A stretch of DNA of 64,000 nucleotides from Streptomyces sp. HUAS ZL42 (lineage in GTDB: Bacteria; Actinomycetota; Actinomycetes; Streptomycetales; Streptomycetaceae), in the NCBI RefSeq assembly GCF_040782645.1, contig NZ_CP160403.1, positions 9,583,001 to 9,647,000 on the forward strand, given 5' to 3'. Shown here piece by piece: positions 23,968-33,481 of this stretch (the stretch's first letter is position 1; every line of letters begins with the position of its first letter). The notes below the pieces were generated by a model. That model searched no databases and was not told where the DNA came from. It was given only the letters and a program-made list of their open reading frames with translations. The position numbers and the translations under genes are program-made.

Positions 23968-25245
23968 ATGTATCTGTCCTCGATCGACAGGCCCGCCTCC
24001 GATGCCACCCCGGCCACAGACCGCTCCCGCCTGCGCGGGCTCACGATGGTCGGCGGCAACGTGTTCGCGCTCGGCACGGTCAGCCTGCTGACCGACATCT
24101 CCGCCGAAATGGTCACCGCGATCCTGCCGGTGTATCTGGTGTTCGGTCTGTCCATGAGCCCGCTGGCCTACGGCATGATCGACGGGATCTACACCGGAGC
24201 CACCGCGCTGCTGCGGCTGGTGGGCGGGTACGTCGCGGACCGGGTCCGCAAACCCAAAGCAGTGGCGGGCATCGGATACGCGATGTCGGCGCTGGCCAAG
24301 CTGGGGCTGCTCGCGGTCGGCCGCTCGGCCGGCGCGATCGGGCTGGTGATCGCCGTCGACCGGGCCGGAAAGGGACTGCGCACCGCGCCGCGGGACGCTC
24401 TGATCACCCTGTCCGCCCCGCCGCAGGCCCTGGGGCGCGCGTTCGGCGTGCACCGGACCATGGACAGTATCGGCGCATTCCTCGGCCCGATCGCCGCCCT
24501 CGCCGTACTGGCAGCCACCAGCCAGGCCATCGACGCCGTCCTGGTCACCAGCTTCTGCATCGCCACGCTCGGCGTGCTCATTGTCGTACTCTTCGTCCGG
24601 GACCGACACGACGAACGCCTGCCCACCGCCGTGATCTCCCCGCGACAGGCCCTGGCACTGCTGCGGGCCGCGCCGGTACGGCGGCTGCTCATCGCGGCCT
24701 GCCTGCTCGGCTTCGCCGTCATCGGCGACGGCTTCGTCTACCTCCTCCTGCAACGCCGCCAGGAGATGTCCATCGGCAGCTTCCCCCTGCTCGCGGTCGG
24801 CACCAGCCTGGCCTATCTCCTGCTGGCGATCCCCATCGGGGCGCTGGCCGACCGGATCGGCCGCGCGCCCATCGTGCTCGGCGGCTATACAGCCCTGGTC
24901 ATCGTCTACCTGCTCCTGTTCGGCCCCCTGCGCGGCTGGCCGCTTGTGGCACTGGTGCTGCTGCTGTACGGCGTCTTCTACGCGGCGACCGACGGTGTCC
25001 TGATGGCGCTGGCAGGTCCGGTGCTGCCCGAACACCTGCGCACTACCGGCATCGCGCTGGTCCAGACCGGACAGGCCCTCGCCTACCTCGCCTCCTCCGT
25101 CCTGTTCGGACTCGCCTGGCAGCTGTGGGGCCCGGTCACCGCCACCCGGTGCGCCGCCGCCATCGCCGTACTGGCCGTCGTGGCCACGGCCTTCCTTCTG
25201 ATCAACCGATCCACCACCCCTACCGACACCGAGGTGACCGTATGA
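23968..25245 (+). CDS. MFS transporter
   Basis: A 425-residue protein with twelve predicted helices of the major facilitator superfamily. The loop 2-3 motif appears as GGYVADRVRKPK, and AFGVHRTMDSIGAFLGP forms the helix-5 region; the second half repeats the pattern at IGALADRIGRAPI. DKAGKGLR-like wording (VDRAGKGLRTAPRDALI) is typical of the subset annotated as drug or sugar exporters. The substrate is unknown. Its stop overlaps the ATG of the next gene (ATGA), so export and the anchored downstream protein are coupled. Confidence 0.85.
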   Translation: MYLSSIDRPASDATPATDRSRLRGLTMVGGNVFALGTVSLLTDISAEMVTAILPVYLVFGLSMSPLAYGMIDGIYTGATALLRLVGGYVADRVRKPKAVAGIGYAMSALAKLGLLAVGRSAGAIGLVIAVDRAGKGLRTAPRDALITLSAPPQALGRAFGVHRTMDSIGAFLGPIAALAVLAATSQAIDAVLVTSFCIATLGVLIVVLFVRDRHDERLPTAVISPRQALALLRAAPVRRLLIAACLLGFAVIGDGFVYLLLQRRQEMSIGSFPLLAVGTSLAYLLLAIPIGALADRIGRAPIVLGGYTALVIVYLLLFGPLRGWPLVALVLLLYGVFYAATDGVLMALAGPVLPEHLRTTGIALVQTGQALAYLASSVLFGLAWQLWGPVTATRCAAAIAVLAVVATAFLLINRSTTPTDTEVTV

Positions 25246-26285
25246 GCGGGCAGTCCACGATCGACACCATGACGCCGCAGCCGAGCCCCCCGCCCGCCCC
25301 GCGCCGCCTCGGGCACACGGCTCGCATCGCCACCACGGTGGCCGCCACCCTCGCACTCGCCGGCATCGCGATCGGCTACACCCAGCTCAGCCCATCGGCC
25401 AAGACCCCCGACACGCCCGCCACCTCCGAGGCGGTGTCGCTGGCGCCGGGCCCGCGGCTGCTGACCCTGACCAGCACCGGGCAGGTGACCACCGTCGACA
25501 AGGACAACCCCGGCGGCGACCGCGCGGTGTCGAAGACCAAATGCGATCGCATCTACGCCGCCGTGCGAACGGTGGCCTGCCTCTACGCCGACGGGGTACT
25601 CGGCACCGTCACGATGCGCATCCTCGACACAAACCTCAGGGAACGCAAAGCCATCGAGGTCAGCGGCGTCCCCAACCGGGTCCGCGTCTCGGCCAGCGGC
25701 CGCATGGTGTCCTGGACCGCCTTCGTCGGCGGCGACAGCTACGCCACCCTCAACTTCGCCACTCGCACCGGGATCTACGACACCAAGACGAAAACCCTGT
25801 TCAAGACACTGGAAACGTTCTCCGTCGTCAAGGACGGCAAGCCGTATCAGTCGGTCGACGTCAACTACTGGGGAGTGACGTTCACCGACGACGACAACAC
25901 CTTCTACGCGACCATGTACACCAAGGGCCACCGCTACCTGGTCCAGGGCGACTTCGCCGCCCGCACCGTCCGCACCCTGCGCGACCGCTTCGAATGCCCC
26001 TCGCTCTCGCCCGACGGAACCCGGATCGCGTTCAAATCACCGATCAACGGCGACTCGACCAAAGGCTGGCGGCTCTCCGTGCTCAACCTCGCCACCAGCC
26101 GGATCACCCAAACGGCCGAGACCCGCAGTGTGGACGACCAGGCGGCCTGGCTGGACAACTCCACCCTCGCCTACGCTCAGCAGCACGACGACGGCACCAA
26201 AGACCTCTGGGCCGTCCCCGCCGACGGTTCCGGCAAGCCGAAGCTGCTGCTGCAAAACGCCCACTCCCCGGCCGCGCTCGGCTGA
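25242..26285 (+). CDS. Membrane-anchored beta-propeller-like (TolB/PD40) protein
   Basis: A 347-residue protein. One N-terminal helix (residues about 25-45) anchors it, with a Pro-rich cytosolic end. The exported part has repeated blade motifs: CPSLSPDGTRIAFKS, DDQAAWLDNSTLAYAQ and LWAVPADGSGKPKLLL match WD40-like PD40/TolB repeats. It probably scaffolds or senses in the cell envelope. Translational coupling to the MFS gene suggests a functional unit of transporter plus periplasmic-side partner. Confidence 0.75.
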   Translation: MSGQSTIDTMTPQPSPPPAPRRLGHTARIATTVAATLALAGIAIGYTQLSPSAKTPDTPATSEAVSLAPGPRLLTLTSTGQVTTVDKDNPGGDRAVSKTKCDRIYAAVRTVACLYADGVLGTVTMRILDTNLRERKAIEVSGVPNRVRVSASGRMVSWTAFVGGDSYATLNFATRTGIYDTKTKTLFKTLETFSVVKDGKPYQSVDVNYWGVTFTDDDNTFYATMYTKGHRYLVQGDFAARTVRTLRDRFECPSLSPDGTRIAFKSPINGDSTKGWRLSVLNLATSRITQTAETRSVDDQAAWLDNSTLAYAQQHDDGTKDLWAVPADGSGKPKLLLQNAHSPAALG

Positions 26286-26324
26286 TCACCCCTATGGGAC
26301 AGGCCCGAAAGCACACGGGCGCCC

Positions 26325-26824
26325 GTGATCCACGGCGACAAAGTCACCTCGGGGGAGCCGGCAGGACAGAGCACCTGGGGTGCCAAGGATCCCGGCGGCG
26401 GCCACCAGGTGACTCCGGCGCGGGGGCTTCCCGTTCCGCCCGGCGCCGCGGACGGAGCTTCTCCGCTCGCCTTCGGGTTCGCTGCGAACGATCCGGAGCC
26501 CATACAGCTCACCATCAACGTCCTCGCGATGCTGACGTGGGACCCGCGGATGTCCGGCCTGCTGGCCAGCCGCTCACCCCCGACGAAGTTCTCGCGGCGG
26601 TGCCGAACTACCACGCCTTAGGGAGGAACGCCGCACCACCCGACCTGTTGTGGGTCAACGACATCGCCTGTCACGGCAACTTCCGCAACTGGGCCAATGT
26701 CACCTTTCCCATCCAACAAGCGCGCGAAGGAGACGCCTTACTTGCCTGGTTCCGCCGGGACACCGTGCGTATGGTTCTCAGTTATCTCGGCTCGAGCGTG
26801 TGTGGCCGGCCCTACCGCGGCTGA
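26325..26824 (+). pseudogene. Degraded gene of unknown function
   Basis: Two overlapping frames look coding: FGFAANDPEPIQLTINVLAM in one, then LTPDEVLAAVPNYHALGRNA and CHGNFRNWANVTFPIQQARE in another, shifting near 26565. I do not recognise the family. The even composition of both parts suggests a gene broken by one indel, and the end near 26824 may be natural. Confidence 0.35.
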
Positions 26825-26964
26825 CTGTCTCTGATCTTGACTCAGTTGGGTCGCCGTCGGGCCCCGACTGACGTAGCCTCGCGGCACGCCTGTGCATCGC
26901 CATCCAGGTGAAGCTCCGTAACTGCCCGCCCCACCCCTCGGCGCAGGCACTGTCGTAGCGCCGT

Positions 26965-27417
26965 TCAGGGGTGGGGGTGTTGGGTGAGCCATTGCTGCAG
27001 TTCGCGGTGGCGGAACTGGTAGGCGGGGCCGCTGCAGCGCAGCAGACCGGCGGTACCGGCCCAGTCGAGGAAGCGGGCAAGTCGCAACGGCAGTCGGCGC
27101 CGTGAACACAGCAGGAAAACCCCATATCTCCGCGCGGCCGGGAGCCCGAATGCCAGTCCGCCCGCGAGTGCGTCCGTAAGCCCGTGCACGAGCCCGACTG
27201 CGAGCCCGTGGACCATGTCGTCGCGCAGGATGGTCCGCGGGCTGACCACCGTGGACGGTTCCTGGCCCAGCCCGGACGAGAACCCGGCTGCGAGCCCGAA
27301 CACGAGCCCGGCCACGAGCCCGATCGCAAGCCCAAACGTGAGGCCTGACGCGAGTTCGAGCCAGAACACGCCCGCGAGCCCGTTCGCCAGCCCGGCCGAG
27401 AGCCCGAGCCCGAACAC
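26965..27417 (-). pseudogene. C-terminal remnant of a NACHT/STAND-type membrane NTPase
   Basis: About 150 codons encode Gly/Leu/Ala-rich helices (GLAFGL-type dipeptide repeats over residues 1-95) followed by RYGVFLLCSRRRLPLRLARF, AGLLRCSGPAYQFRHRELQQ and the end. This tail is characteristic of streptomycete NACHT-type NTPases with C-terminal membrane repeats. The NTPase domain is missing: upstream the sequence runs into a truncated TPR gene in a different frame. At DNA level the repeats appear as recurrent GAGCCCGA words. Confidence 0.6.
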
Positions 27418-27489
27418 CGGCTGGATCGGCCGGCAGGGGAGGGAGGCAGCTCCGGGGGCTCCGACGGCGCCGGCCCGTCGTCCGGCTCC

Positions 27490-28333
27490 CCGGGGACCGA
27501 AGCGCGGGGGAACCGGTGGCGAAGTACCGGGTGCGCAGCACGGACGCGAGACTGGTCAGCACGTCGGCGTCGCGCGCGCCGGACGGCCACGGACCGCCGG
27601 GGCCCGCAGGCTCCTCGCGCTCCACCACCCGGCGCAGCAGCTCCGCCGCCCGGTCCAGGGACGCGGGGTGCCGGTCGACCCGGTGCCGCAATGCGAGCGC
27701 CCAGGCCAGGTTGGTGACCGCGTTGAGCCGTTCGGAGGTGCTCGGCGGGGTCAGCGCGTACACGGCGTTGAGGAGGCCGACGGCACGGCCCACGTCCTCC
27801 ACCGAGCCTACGCGGTCGGCGCGATGCAGCAGGGCGACACCGAGGTGGCCGTACGCCACCACGCGCTGCGGCGCGGTGAAACAGTGGTCGGCGGCCCGCT
27901 CGCAGTGGTCCACGGCGGTGTCGAGGTCGTCACGGTGCCCGGACCCGGCCGCCCGGTGCAGCGCGTCCAGGGCGGCCTCCACCAGCTCCTCCCACCGCTC
28001 CTGCGCGGGGTCGGCCGCCGTCAGTTCGCCGAACACCCGGGCCGGCCCCTCGCCCCGGCACCGCTCAAGGAGCAGCCGGCGGTACTCGTAGGTGTCCGCG
28101 GTGGTGTGGTCGGCGTCGGACCGCGCCTCCTCCTCCCATGAGGCGAGCAGGGCCAGGGCCCCCTCCCCGGTCAGCCGCGGCCGCGAGGCCACCAGCCGCT
28201 CGGCGCCCGCCCAGTCCGTGCAGGACAGGAAGCGGTCCATCAGCCGCTCCAGACGCCAGTCCCGAAGCCGCCGCAGGACAGCGGCAGTCCGGCCCACCGC
28301 GTCCGGCCGACCCGTCGTGGGCGTCCGGCTCAT
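27490..28333 (-). pseudogene. TPR protein, truncated at the 3' end
   Basis: About 280 residues of a TPR-rich protein: an N-terminal LMDRFLSCTDWAGAERLVAS and YEYRRLLLERCREG segment, then repeats such as AVDHCERAADHCFTAPQRVV and LNAVTNLAWALALRHR. After VLRTRYFATGS the frame continues into foreign sequence and homology ends. The ATG overlaps the stop of the big TPR gene upstream (ATGA), so it was the second gene of that operon. The break joins it to the NTPase remnant. Confidence 0.65.
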
Positions 28334-30990
28334 CGCGGGCGTCCGGCCGTGTGCGACCGGGTGTCGTCGCGCGGGTTCTCCAGCCGGGCGAGCCGGTCCA
28401 CGAGACGGCGGTAGCGGTCGGCCACCGCGCCGTGTCCCGCGGCCGCCAGCCGTTCGAGAGCGGTGTCCCCGGTCAGCAGCGCCTCGCTGAGCAGCACCGC
28501 CCGGCTCGCCTCCAGGGCCCGTACGGCACCCGGGACGTCACCAGCGCGCAGATACGCCTCGGCCGCGTCCGCAGGCAGCCGGTCGGCGATCCTCAGCCAG
28601 CTCTCCCGGTGCGGGCGCATCCCCTGGCCGCGGTACGCCGTGCGCAGGGCGTCGAGACCGAACCGGTAGGCGCCGGCCGCCTCCGGCCACGCCCCGCGCG
28701 CCGTGGCCCAGCTACCCCAGTTGCGCGCCGCCTCCAGGGCCCAGCGCGGCCCGCGCTCCGCCCCCGACCGGCACGCCTCCTCCAGCGCCGCCGCGGCGGC
28801 CCGCCGGTCGTCCTCCGTCCCGGTGAGGCCGTGCAGGTCGCGCAGGAAGCAGCCGAGGTTGTTCAGCCGCAGCGGACGGTTCGGGGACGCCGGGGGCGTC
28901 GCGTCGACCGCCTCCCGCAGCAGGGAGATCGCCTCGTCCAGGTCCTCCCGCCCGCCGCTCAGCCGCCAGCGGCGCCACAGCGCGCCCCCGGTGTTGGCGG
29001 CGATCCGGCCGCGTTCCGGCGCCGACGCGGGCAGCAGGTCCAGGGCCTCGGCATGGGCGGCGAGACCCGTGTCGAGGTCGTCCGGGTCGGCGTCGCGTTC
29101 GTAGCGGTCCATGAGGGCGTTGCCGAGGTTGTCGAGGAACACCGGCCGGTCGGGGGTCGTGCGGCCGGCCAGGGTGACCGCCGTGTTCAGCAGGGCGATC
29201 GCCTCGTCCAGGTCGTGCGGCGCGTCGAGGTGCTGATGGCGCTCCCGCACGGCGTTCGCCAGGTCGTTGAGGGCGCCGGCGCGGCCCGGCGCGTCCGCGG
29301 GGAGCGCGGCGAGTGCCTCGCGGTGCAGGGCGACCGCCTCGTCGAGGTCCACGACCGAGCCCGTCGCGCCGAACCGGTCGAGCAGCGCGTTGCCCAGACC
29401 GCCCAGCGTGTCCGGCCGCCGGGAGGCGCGCGGCGGCAGCAGCCGCAGGGCCCGGCGCAGCGCCGCCACGGCCCGCTCCAGGTCGTCGGCCGCCCCGGTG
29501 GACTCGTGCCGCAGCCGCAGGGCCTCGGCCAGGTTCTCCAGGTACAGCGGGAGGCCGGGGGCCCGTTCGGGCGTGGCCGCCACCAGCGCTTCCAGCTGGT
29601 CCAGGGCGAACGCCAGGTCCTCGGGGTCCCCGGTGCGGTGGTGGCGCCGGATCCTGCCGCGCGCACGGTTGTTGAGGTCTGCGGGACCGGGGCGCTCGGG
29701 GCGCAGCTCGGCGACCGTGTCGAACAGGTCGACGGAACGGTCGAGATCGGCGATCTCCCAGATGTGCTCGTAGCGGTACGCCAGCGCGATCGCCAGAGCG
29801 GTCAGCCTGCCGGGCAGGGCCGGGGCCGCCTCGTCGGTCAGCTCGGCGCACTGCTCCAGACAGGCCACGGCCCGCTCCAGGTCCTCCTCGTCGCCGTGGT
29901 GCAGATAGCGCGCGGTGAACACCGTGCCGAGCGTGTCCAGACAGAGCGGCAGCAGCGGTTCGGGCCCGTCGAACAGGTCCACCGCGTTCTCGGCCGCCTC
30001 GATGGCCTCCTCCAACTCGGCCGGGTCCGCGTCGCGTTCGTAGCGCTCCAGGAGGGTGCGGGCGAGGTTGTTCCAGAGGTGCGGCGAACCGGAGTGGCCC
30101 GGGGGACGATCCGCGGTGGCGGCGCGCAGCAAGACGGTTGCCTCGTCCATGTCCCCCGGGTCGCCTTCCTCGTGGTACCTCCGGATCAGCGCGTTCGCGA
30201 GGACACCGGCCTGCCGGGGCCGGTCGGCGGCACCGGCGGGACTCGTGTCGTGGGCCCGCCGGGCGGCGTGCACGGCGTCGGCCAGATCGGCGGGGGAGCC
30301 GTGGCGGGCGTGGCGCTCCAGCAGGGCGAGGGCCAGATTGGCCTGCCGCAGCGGCAGGTTCGGGGATCCGGCGGGGGTGAGCGCCACCGCCCGTGCGCAG
30401 CCCTCGGCCCAGGCGTCGAGATCGGCCGGGTCGCCGGCGCGGTCGTAGCGGTGCATGTGGGCGGAGGACAGATTCGTCACGTGCAGCAGATGGTTGGGAT
30501 CCTCGGCGGCGCCGTGCAGCACGGCACGCGTGTGCAGCTCCAGGGCGCGGTCGAGCAGCGCGGGATCGCCCTCGGCGTCGTACAGGTCCGTCAGGACGAG
30601 ACCGAGGTTGTCCAGGACCGTGGCGTCCCCCGGGGACAACTCGGCGGCCTCCTCCAGCACCTCCCGCGCCCGTTCCAGCAGATGCTCGTCCCTCGTCTCG
30701 TCGTGGCAGACGCGCAGGCAGTTGCCCAGGTTGTTGAGCGAGTCGGCGTCCCGGGCGAGCCGCACATGCTCCTCGTGCGCCTCCAGTGCCTCGGCGAGCA
30801 CCGCGAACTCGCCTTCCGCCTCGAAGAGATCGAGCAGCGCACCGCCCAACTCGTCCACATGCGCGGCGACATGCTCCTCCCGCGCCAGCGCCCGCAGCAG
30901 TTCCACGGCCTCGCGGGCCGCCTCCGGATCACCCGTCTCGGCATACCGGTCACGTGCCCGGTACGCCGCCTCGGCCCGGTCGTCGGTCAC
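28330..30990 (-). CDS. Large TPR protein (CHAT-partner type)
   Basis: An 886-residue protein made of about 17 degenerate TPR-like repeats built on NNLGN..R...TGD..DLD.A motifs. It ends with the ALEASRAVLLSEALLTGDTALERLAA segment. In single-chain TPR-CHAT proteins that last segment directly precedes the CHAT peptidase; here the chain stops there. The GTG at 30990 follows GAGGGA. It is divergent from the CHAT gene at 31096, with 105 bases between. I infer a sensor or scaffold that regulates the separate CHAT protease. Cytosolic, with no membrane segment. Confidence 0.85.
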   Translation of the reverse strand: MTDDRAEAAYRARDRYAETGDPEAAREAVELLRALAREEHVAAHVDELGGALLDLFEAEGEFAVLAEALEAHEEHVRLARDADSLNNLGNCLRVCHDETRDEHLLERAREVLEEAAELSPGDATVLDNLGLVLTDLYDAEGDPALLDRALELHTRAVLHGAAEDPNHLLHVTNLSSAHMHRYDRAGDPADLDAWAEGCARAVALTPAGSPNLPLRQANLALALLERHARHGSPADLADAVHAARRAHDTSPAGAADRPRQAGVLANALIRRYHEEGDPGDMDEATVLLRAATADRPPGHSGSPHLWNNLARTLLERYERDADPAELEEAIEAAENAVDLFDGPEPLLPLCLDTLGTVFTARYLHHGDEEDLERAVACLEQCAELTDEAAPALPGRLTALAIALAYRYEHIWEIADLDRSVDLFDTVAELRPERPGPADLNNRARGRIRRHHRTGDPEDLAFALDQLEALVAATPERAPGLPLYLENLAEALRLRHESTGAADDLERAVAALRRALRLLPPRASRRPDTLGGLGNALLDRFGATGSVVDLDEAVALHREALAALPADAPGRAGALNDLANAVRERHQHLDAPHDLDEAIALLNTAVTLAGRTTPDRPVFLDNLGNALMDRYERDADPDDLDTGLAAHAEALDLLPASAPERGRIAANTGGALWRRWRLSGGREDLDEAISLLREAVDATPPASPNRPLRLNNLGCFLRDLHGLTGTEDDRRAAAAALEEACRSGAERGPRWALEAARNWGSWATARGAWPEAAGAYRFGLDALRTAYRGQGMRPHRESWLRIADRLPADAAEAYLRAGDVPGAVRALEASRAVLLSEALLTGDTALERLAAAGHGAVADRYRRLVDRLARLENPRDDTRSHTAGRPR

Positions 30991-31095
30991 GGGCACTCCC
31001 TCTCGGACGGTCGACTCACCTCCCCAGTGTGAGCGTTCATCTACGCTGAGTTCCATCGGATCGGTGAAGGAGCCGACGGTGCTGGGGGTGATGGG

Positions 31096-32364
31096 GTGGA
31101 CCGCTTCGAGGAAATCCGCGCGGCCAGGCGCGAACTCGACGCCGTCGTGGACGAGATCCGGCAGCTCGACGGGTTCGAGGACTTCCTGCCCGAGCCGACC
31201 GAGGAGGACGTCCACGGCGCCGCCGAGGAGCAGCCGCTGGTGTACCTCTCGGCGGCCGAACGCGGCGGAGTCGCCCTCGTCGTGCACGACCACGACGTAC
31301 GCCAGGTGGACCTGCCCGCCCTGACCGCCGAGGTGGTGCGCACCCGTGCGCGCGCCCACGACGACGCCCACAAGGCGTACGCGGCCGACCGCGCCGGACG
31401 GCTGACGCAGTGGGAGAAGTCCCTGGAGACGACCACGAGGTGGCTGTGGGACGACCTCATGGGCCCGGTCTGCGACGCCCTGCGCGCCTCCGACGGGGCC
31501 GTCCTGGTGGCCGGCGGCCTGCTCGGACTGCTGCCCCTGCACGCGGCCTGGACCGAGGACACGGCGACGCCCACCGGACGCCGGTACGCCCTCGACGACC
31601 TCGTCCTCAGCTATGTGCCCAACGCCCGCTCCCTGACCTCGGCCCGCGCACGGGCCGGGGGCCGCGTCGAGCGGCTGGCCGTCGTCGTGGACCCGGCCGG
31701 ACGACCGCCCCTGGGCTCGGCCGAGCAGGAGGCCCGCGCGGCGGCGGCCGGTTTCCCGGCCCGTACGACCGTGCTGCGCGGCCCGGCAGCCCACGCCGCC
31801 GCGGCCCGCGACGCCCTCGCCGACGCCGACGCCGCGCACTTCGCCTGTCACGGGCAGGCCGATCTGCTCACCCCGCTGGACAGCGGACTGCTGCTGGCCG
31901 GCACGGACGAACTGCGGCTGCGCGACCTGCTGGCGCTGCGGCTGACGCTCCGCCTGGCCGTCCTGTCCGCCTGCGAGTCGTATCTGCCGGGCACCGTCCT
32001 GCCGGACGAGGTGGTGTCGCTGCCCGGCGGACTGCTCCAGGCGGGCGTCGCCGGGGTCGTCGCCGCCATGTGGTCGCTGCCCGACCTACCGGCCGCGCTC
32101 CTCATGACCGACTTCTACCGGCGCTGGCGCACCGAGGACGGCCACCCGGCCATGGCGCTGCGCGACGCCCAGGTCTGGCTGCGTGACGTACCCAACGGCG
32201 AACGGTTCGCCCTCCTCCAGCAGGCCCTCGCCGCCGGCGAGCCCTGGCTGCCGGACGACGAGACCACCGAAGGACTCCTGCTGGCACTGGAGTTCCAGGA
32301 GGACGACGAGCGCTCCTTCGCCGACCTCCACTCCTGGGCCGGCTTCGGCCACTTCGGGGCGTGA
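31096..32364 (+). CDS. CHAT-domain caspase-like protease (CHAT1)
   Basis: A 422-residue CHAT protein. The N-terminus (ARRELDAVVDEIRQL then GFEDFL) is the linker that normally joins TPRs to CHAT. The peptidase follows with the catalytic pair HFACHGQAD (His252) and LSACESYL (Cys293), both intact. LLGLLPLHAAW and LPGGLLQAGVAGVVAAMWSL are family blocks. CHAT proteases cut partner proteins on activation and, in bacteria, often serve in immune or cell-death systems. It heads a three-gene operon. The GTG start has a G-rich upstream stretch. Substrate unknown; a candidate is another product of the locus. Confidence 0.88.
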   Translation: MDRFEEIRAARRELDAVVDEIRQLDGFEDFLPEPTEEDVHGAAEEQPLVYLSAAERGGVALVVHDHDVRQVDLPALTAEVVRTRARAHDDAHKAYAADRAGRLTQWEKSLETTTRWLWDDLMGPVCDALRASDGAVLVAGGLLGLLPLHAAWTEDTATPTGRRYALDDLVLSYVPNARSLTSARARAGGRVERLAVVVDPAGRPPLGSAEQEARAAAAGFPARTTVLRGPAAHAAAARDALADADAAHFACHGQADLLTPLDSGLLLAGTDELRLRDLLALRLTLRLAVLSACESYLPGTVLPDEVVSLPGGLLQAGVAGVVAAMWSLPDLPAALLMTDFYRRWRTEDGHPAMALRDAQVWLRDVPNGERFALLQQALAAGEPWLPDDETTEGLLLALEFQEDDERSFADLHSWAGFGHFGA

Positions 32365-32374
32365 CGGGCCGCAC

Positions 32375-33481
32375 GTGATCAGAGTCGAAGCACTGCCCGC
32401 CCACGAGGGCGACTGCCTCTGGGTGGAGTGGACGTACCAAGGACGCACCCGCCGCATGCTCGTCGACGGCGGGCGGGCCGGCCGACGCGGCCAGCTGCCC
32501 GAGGGCCTCGCCGCCCGGTTCCGCAGACAGCCGGTCGCCGAGCGCGCCTTCGACCTCGTGGTGTGCACCCATCTCGACGCCGACCACATCGGCGGCCTGA
32601 TACCCCTGTTCCGCGATCCGCCGGAGGGCTTCACCGCGGACGAGGTGTGGTTCAACGGCGACCGGCAGATCCTCGGCGACGTCCTCAGCCACGCCCAGGC
32701 CGACACTTTCTCCCGGCTGCTGGTGGACCAGCCCTGGAACACGAGGTTCAACGGGCGCGCCGTCGCCGTCCCGGTCGGCGGGTCGCTGCCCGAATTCGAC
32801 GTCCGGGGGCTGCGGCTGACCCTGCTGTCCCCGCAGCGGGGCGCCCTGCTGGACCTGAGCCGGGACTGGACGCGCTGGGTGGAGGAGACCGAGCGCGAAC
32901 GACTCGCCCCCGAGACCCCCGCGCGCCCGGACGTCCTGCGCGGCAGCGACGCCGGTGTGGCCTGGGAGGAACTGGCGCTGCGCCCCTACGCCCGCGACGA
33001 GTCCGTGCCGAACCGGTCGAGCATCGCCTTCCTTGCCGAGTACGACGGCGCCCGTGTGCTGTTCGGCGCCGACGCGCACGCCGAGACCCTGTGCGACGGT
33101 CTGCGCCGCCTGGACGACACCCCGTGGGGACGGCCGTACCGGGTGGACCTGTGCAAGGTGCCGCACCACGGCAGCAGCCGTAACCTCAGCCCGGAACTCC
33201 TCGCCCGACTGGACTGCCGCCACTGGCTGTTCTCCACCAGCGGCGCCCGCTTCGGCCACCCCGACCGGCGGGCCGTCGCCCGGATCGCGCGGCGGTACCA
33301 GGACCCCGTGCTGTGGTTCAACTACCTCTCGCCCAGCACCACCGAGTACGCCCGCCCCGAACTCGGCGCCGAGCGGGGCTTCCGGGCCGTCCACCCGCCC
33401 GAGGACCGGCCGGGCGCCGACCTGACGGTGATACCCGGCCGGGTGACCCGCACGCACACCGATCCGGAGAGGGCACAGTGA
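32375..33481 (+). CDS. MBL-fold metallohydrolase (ComEC-like catalytic domain)
   Basis: A 368-residue metallo-beta-lactamase-fold protein. The main metal motif THLDADHIGG starts near residue 65, preceded by GDC and a VDGG strand. Later come LFGADAH (aspartate ligand) and KVPHHGSSRN, the terminal motif shared with soluble ComEC-type MBL domains. No membrane segment is present. These domains cleave phosphodiester bonds or nucleic acids, so a nuclease or cyclic-nucleotide hydrolase effector is possible. It starts 10 bases after the CHAT1 stop, and its TGA overlaps the GTG of CHAT2. Confidence 0.85.
   Translation: MIRVEALPAHEGDCLWVEWTYQGRTRRMLVDGGRAGRRGQLPEGLAARFRRQPVAERAFDLVVCTHLDADHIGGLIPLFRDPPEGFTADEVWFNGDRQILGDVLSHAQADTFSRLLVDQPWNTRFNGRAVAVPVGGSLPEFDVRGLRLTLLSPQRGALLDLSRDWTRWVEETERERLAPETPARPDVLRGSDAGVAWEELALRPYARDESVPNRSSIAFLAEYDGARVLFGADAHAETLCDGLRRLDDTPWGRPYRVDLCKVPHHGSSRNLSPELLARLDCRHWLFSTSGARFGHPDRRAVARIARRYQDPVLWFNYLSPSTTEYARPELGAERGFRAVHPPEDRPGADLTVIPGRVTRTHTDPERAQ

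Noticed and set aside
28138..31032. A 964-codon open frame on the plus strand antisense to the large TPR gene
   Set aside because: Composition is the mirror of the TPR gene in high-GC DNA, with no domain; the minus-strand frame has clear TPR repeats.
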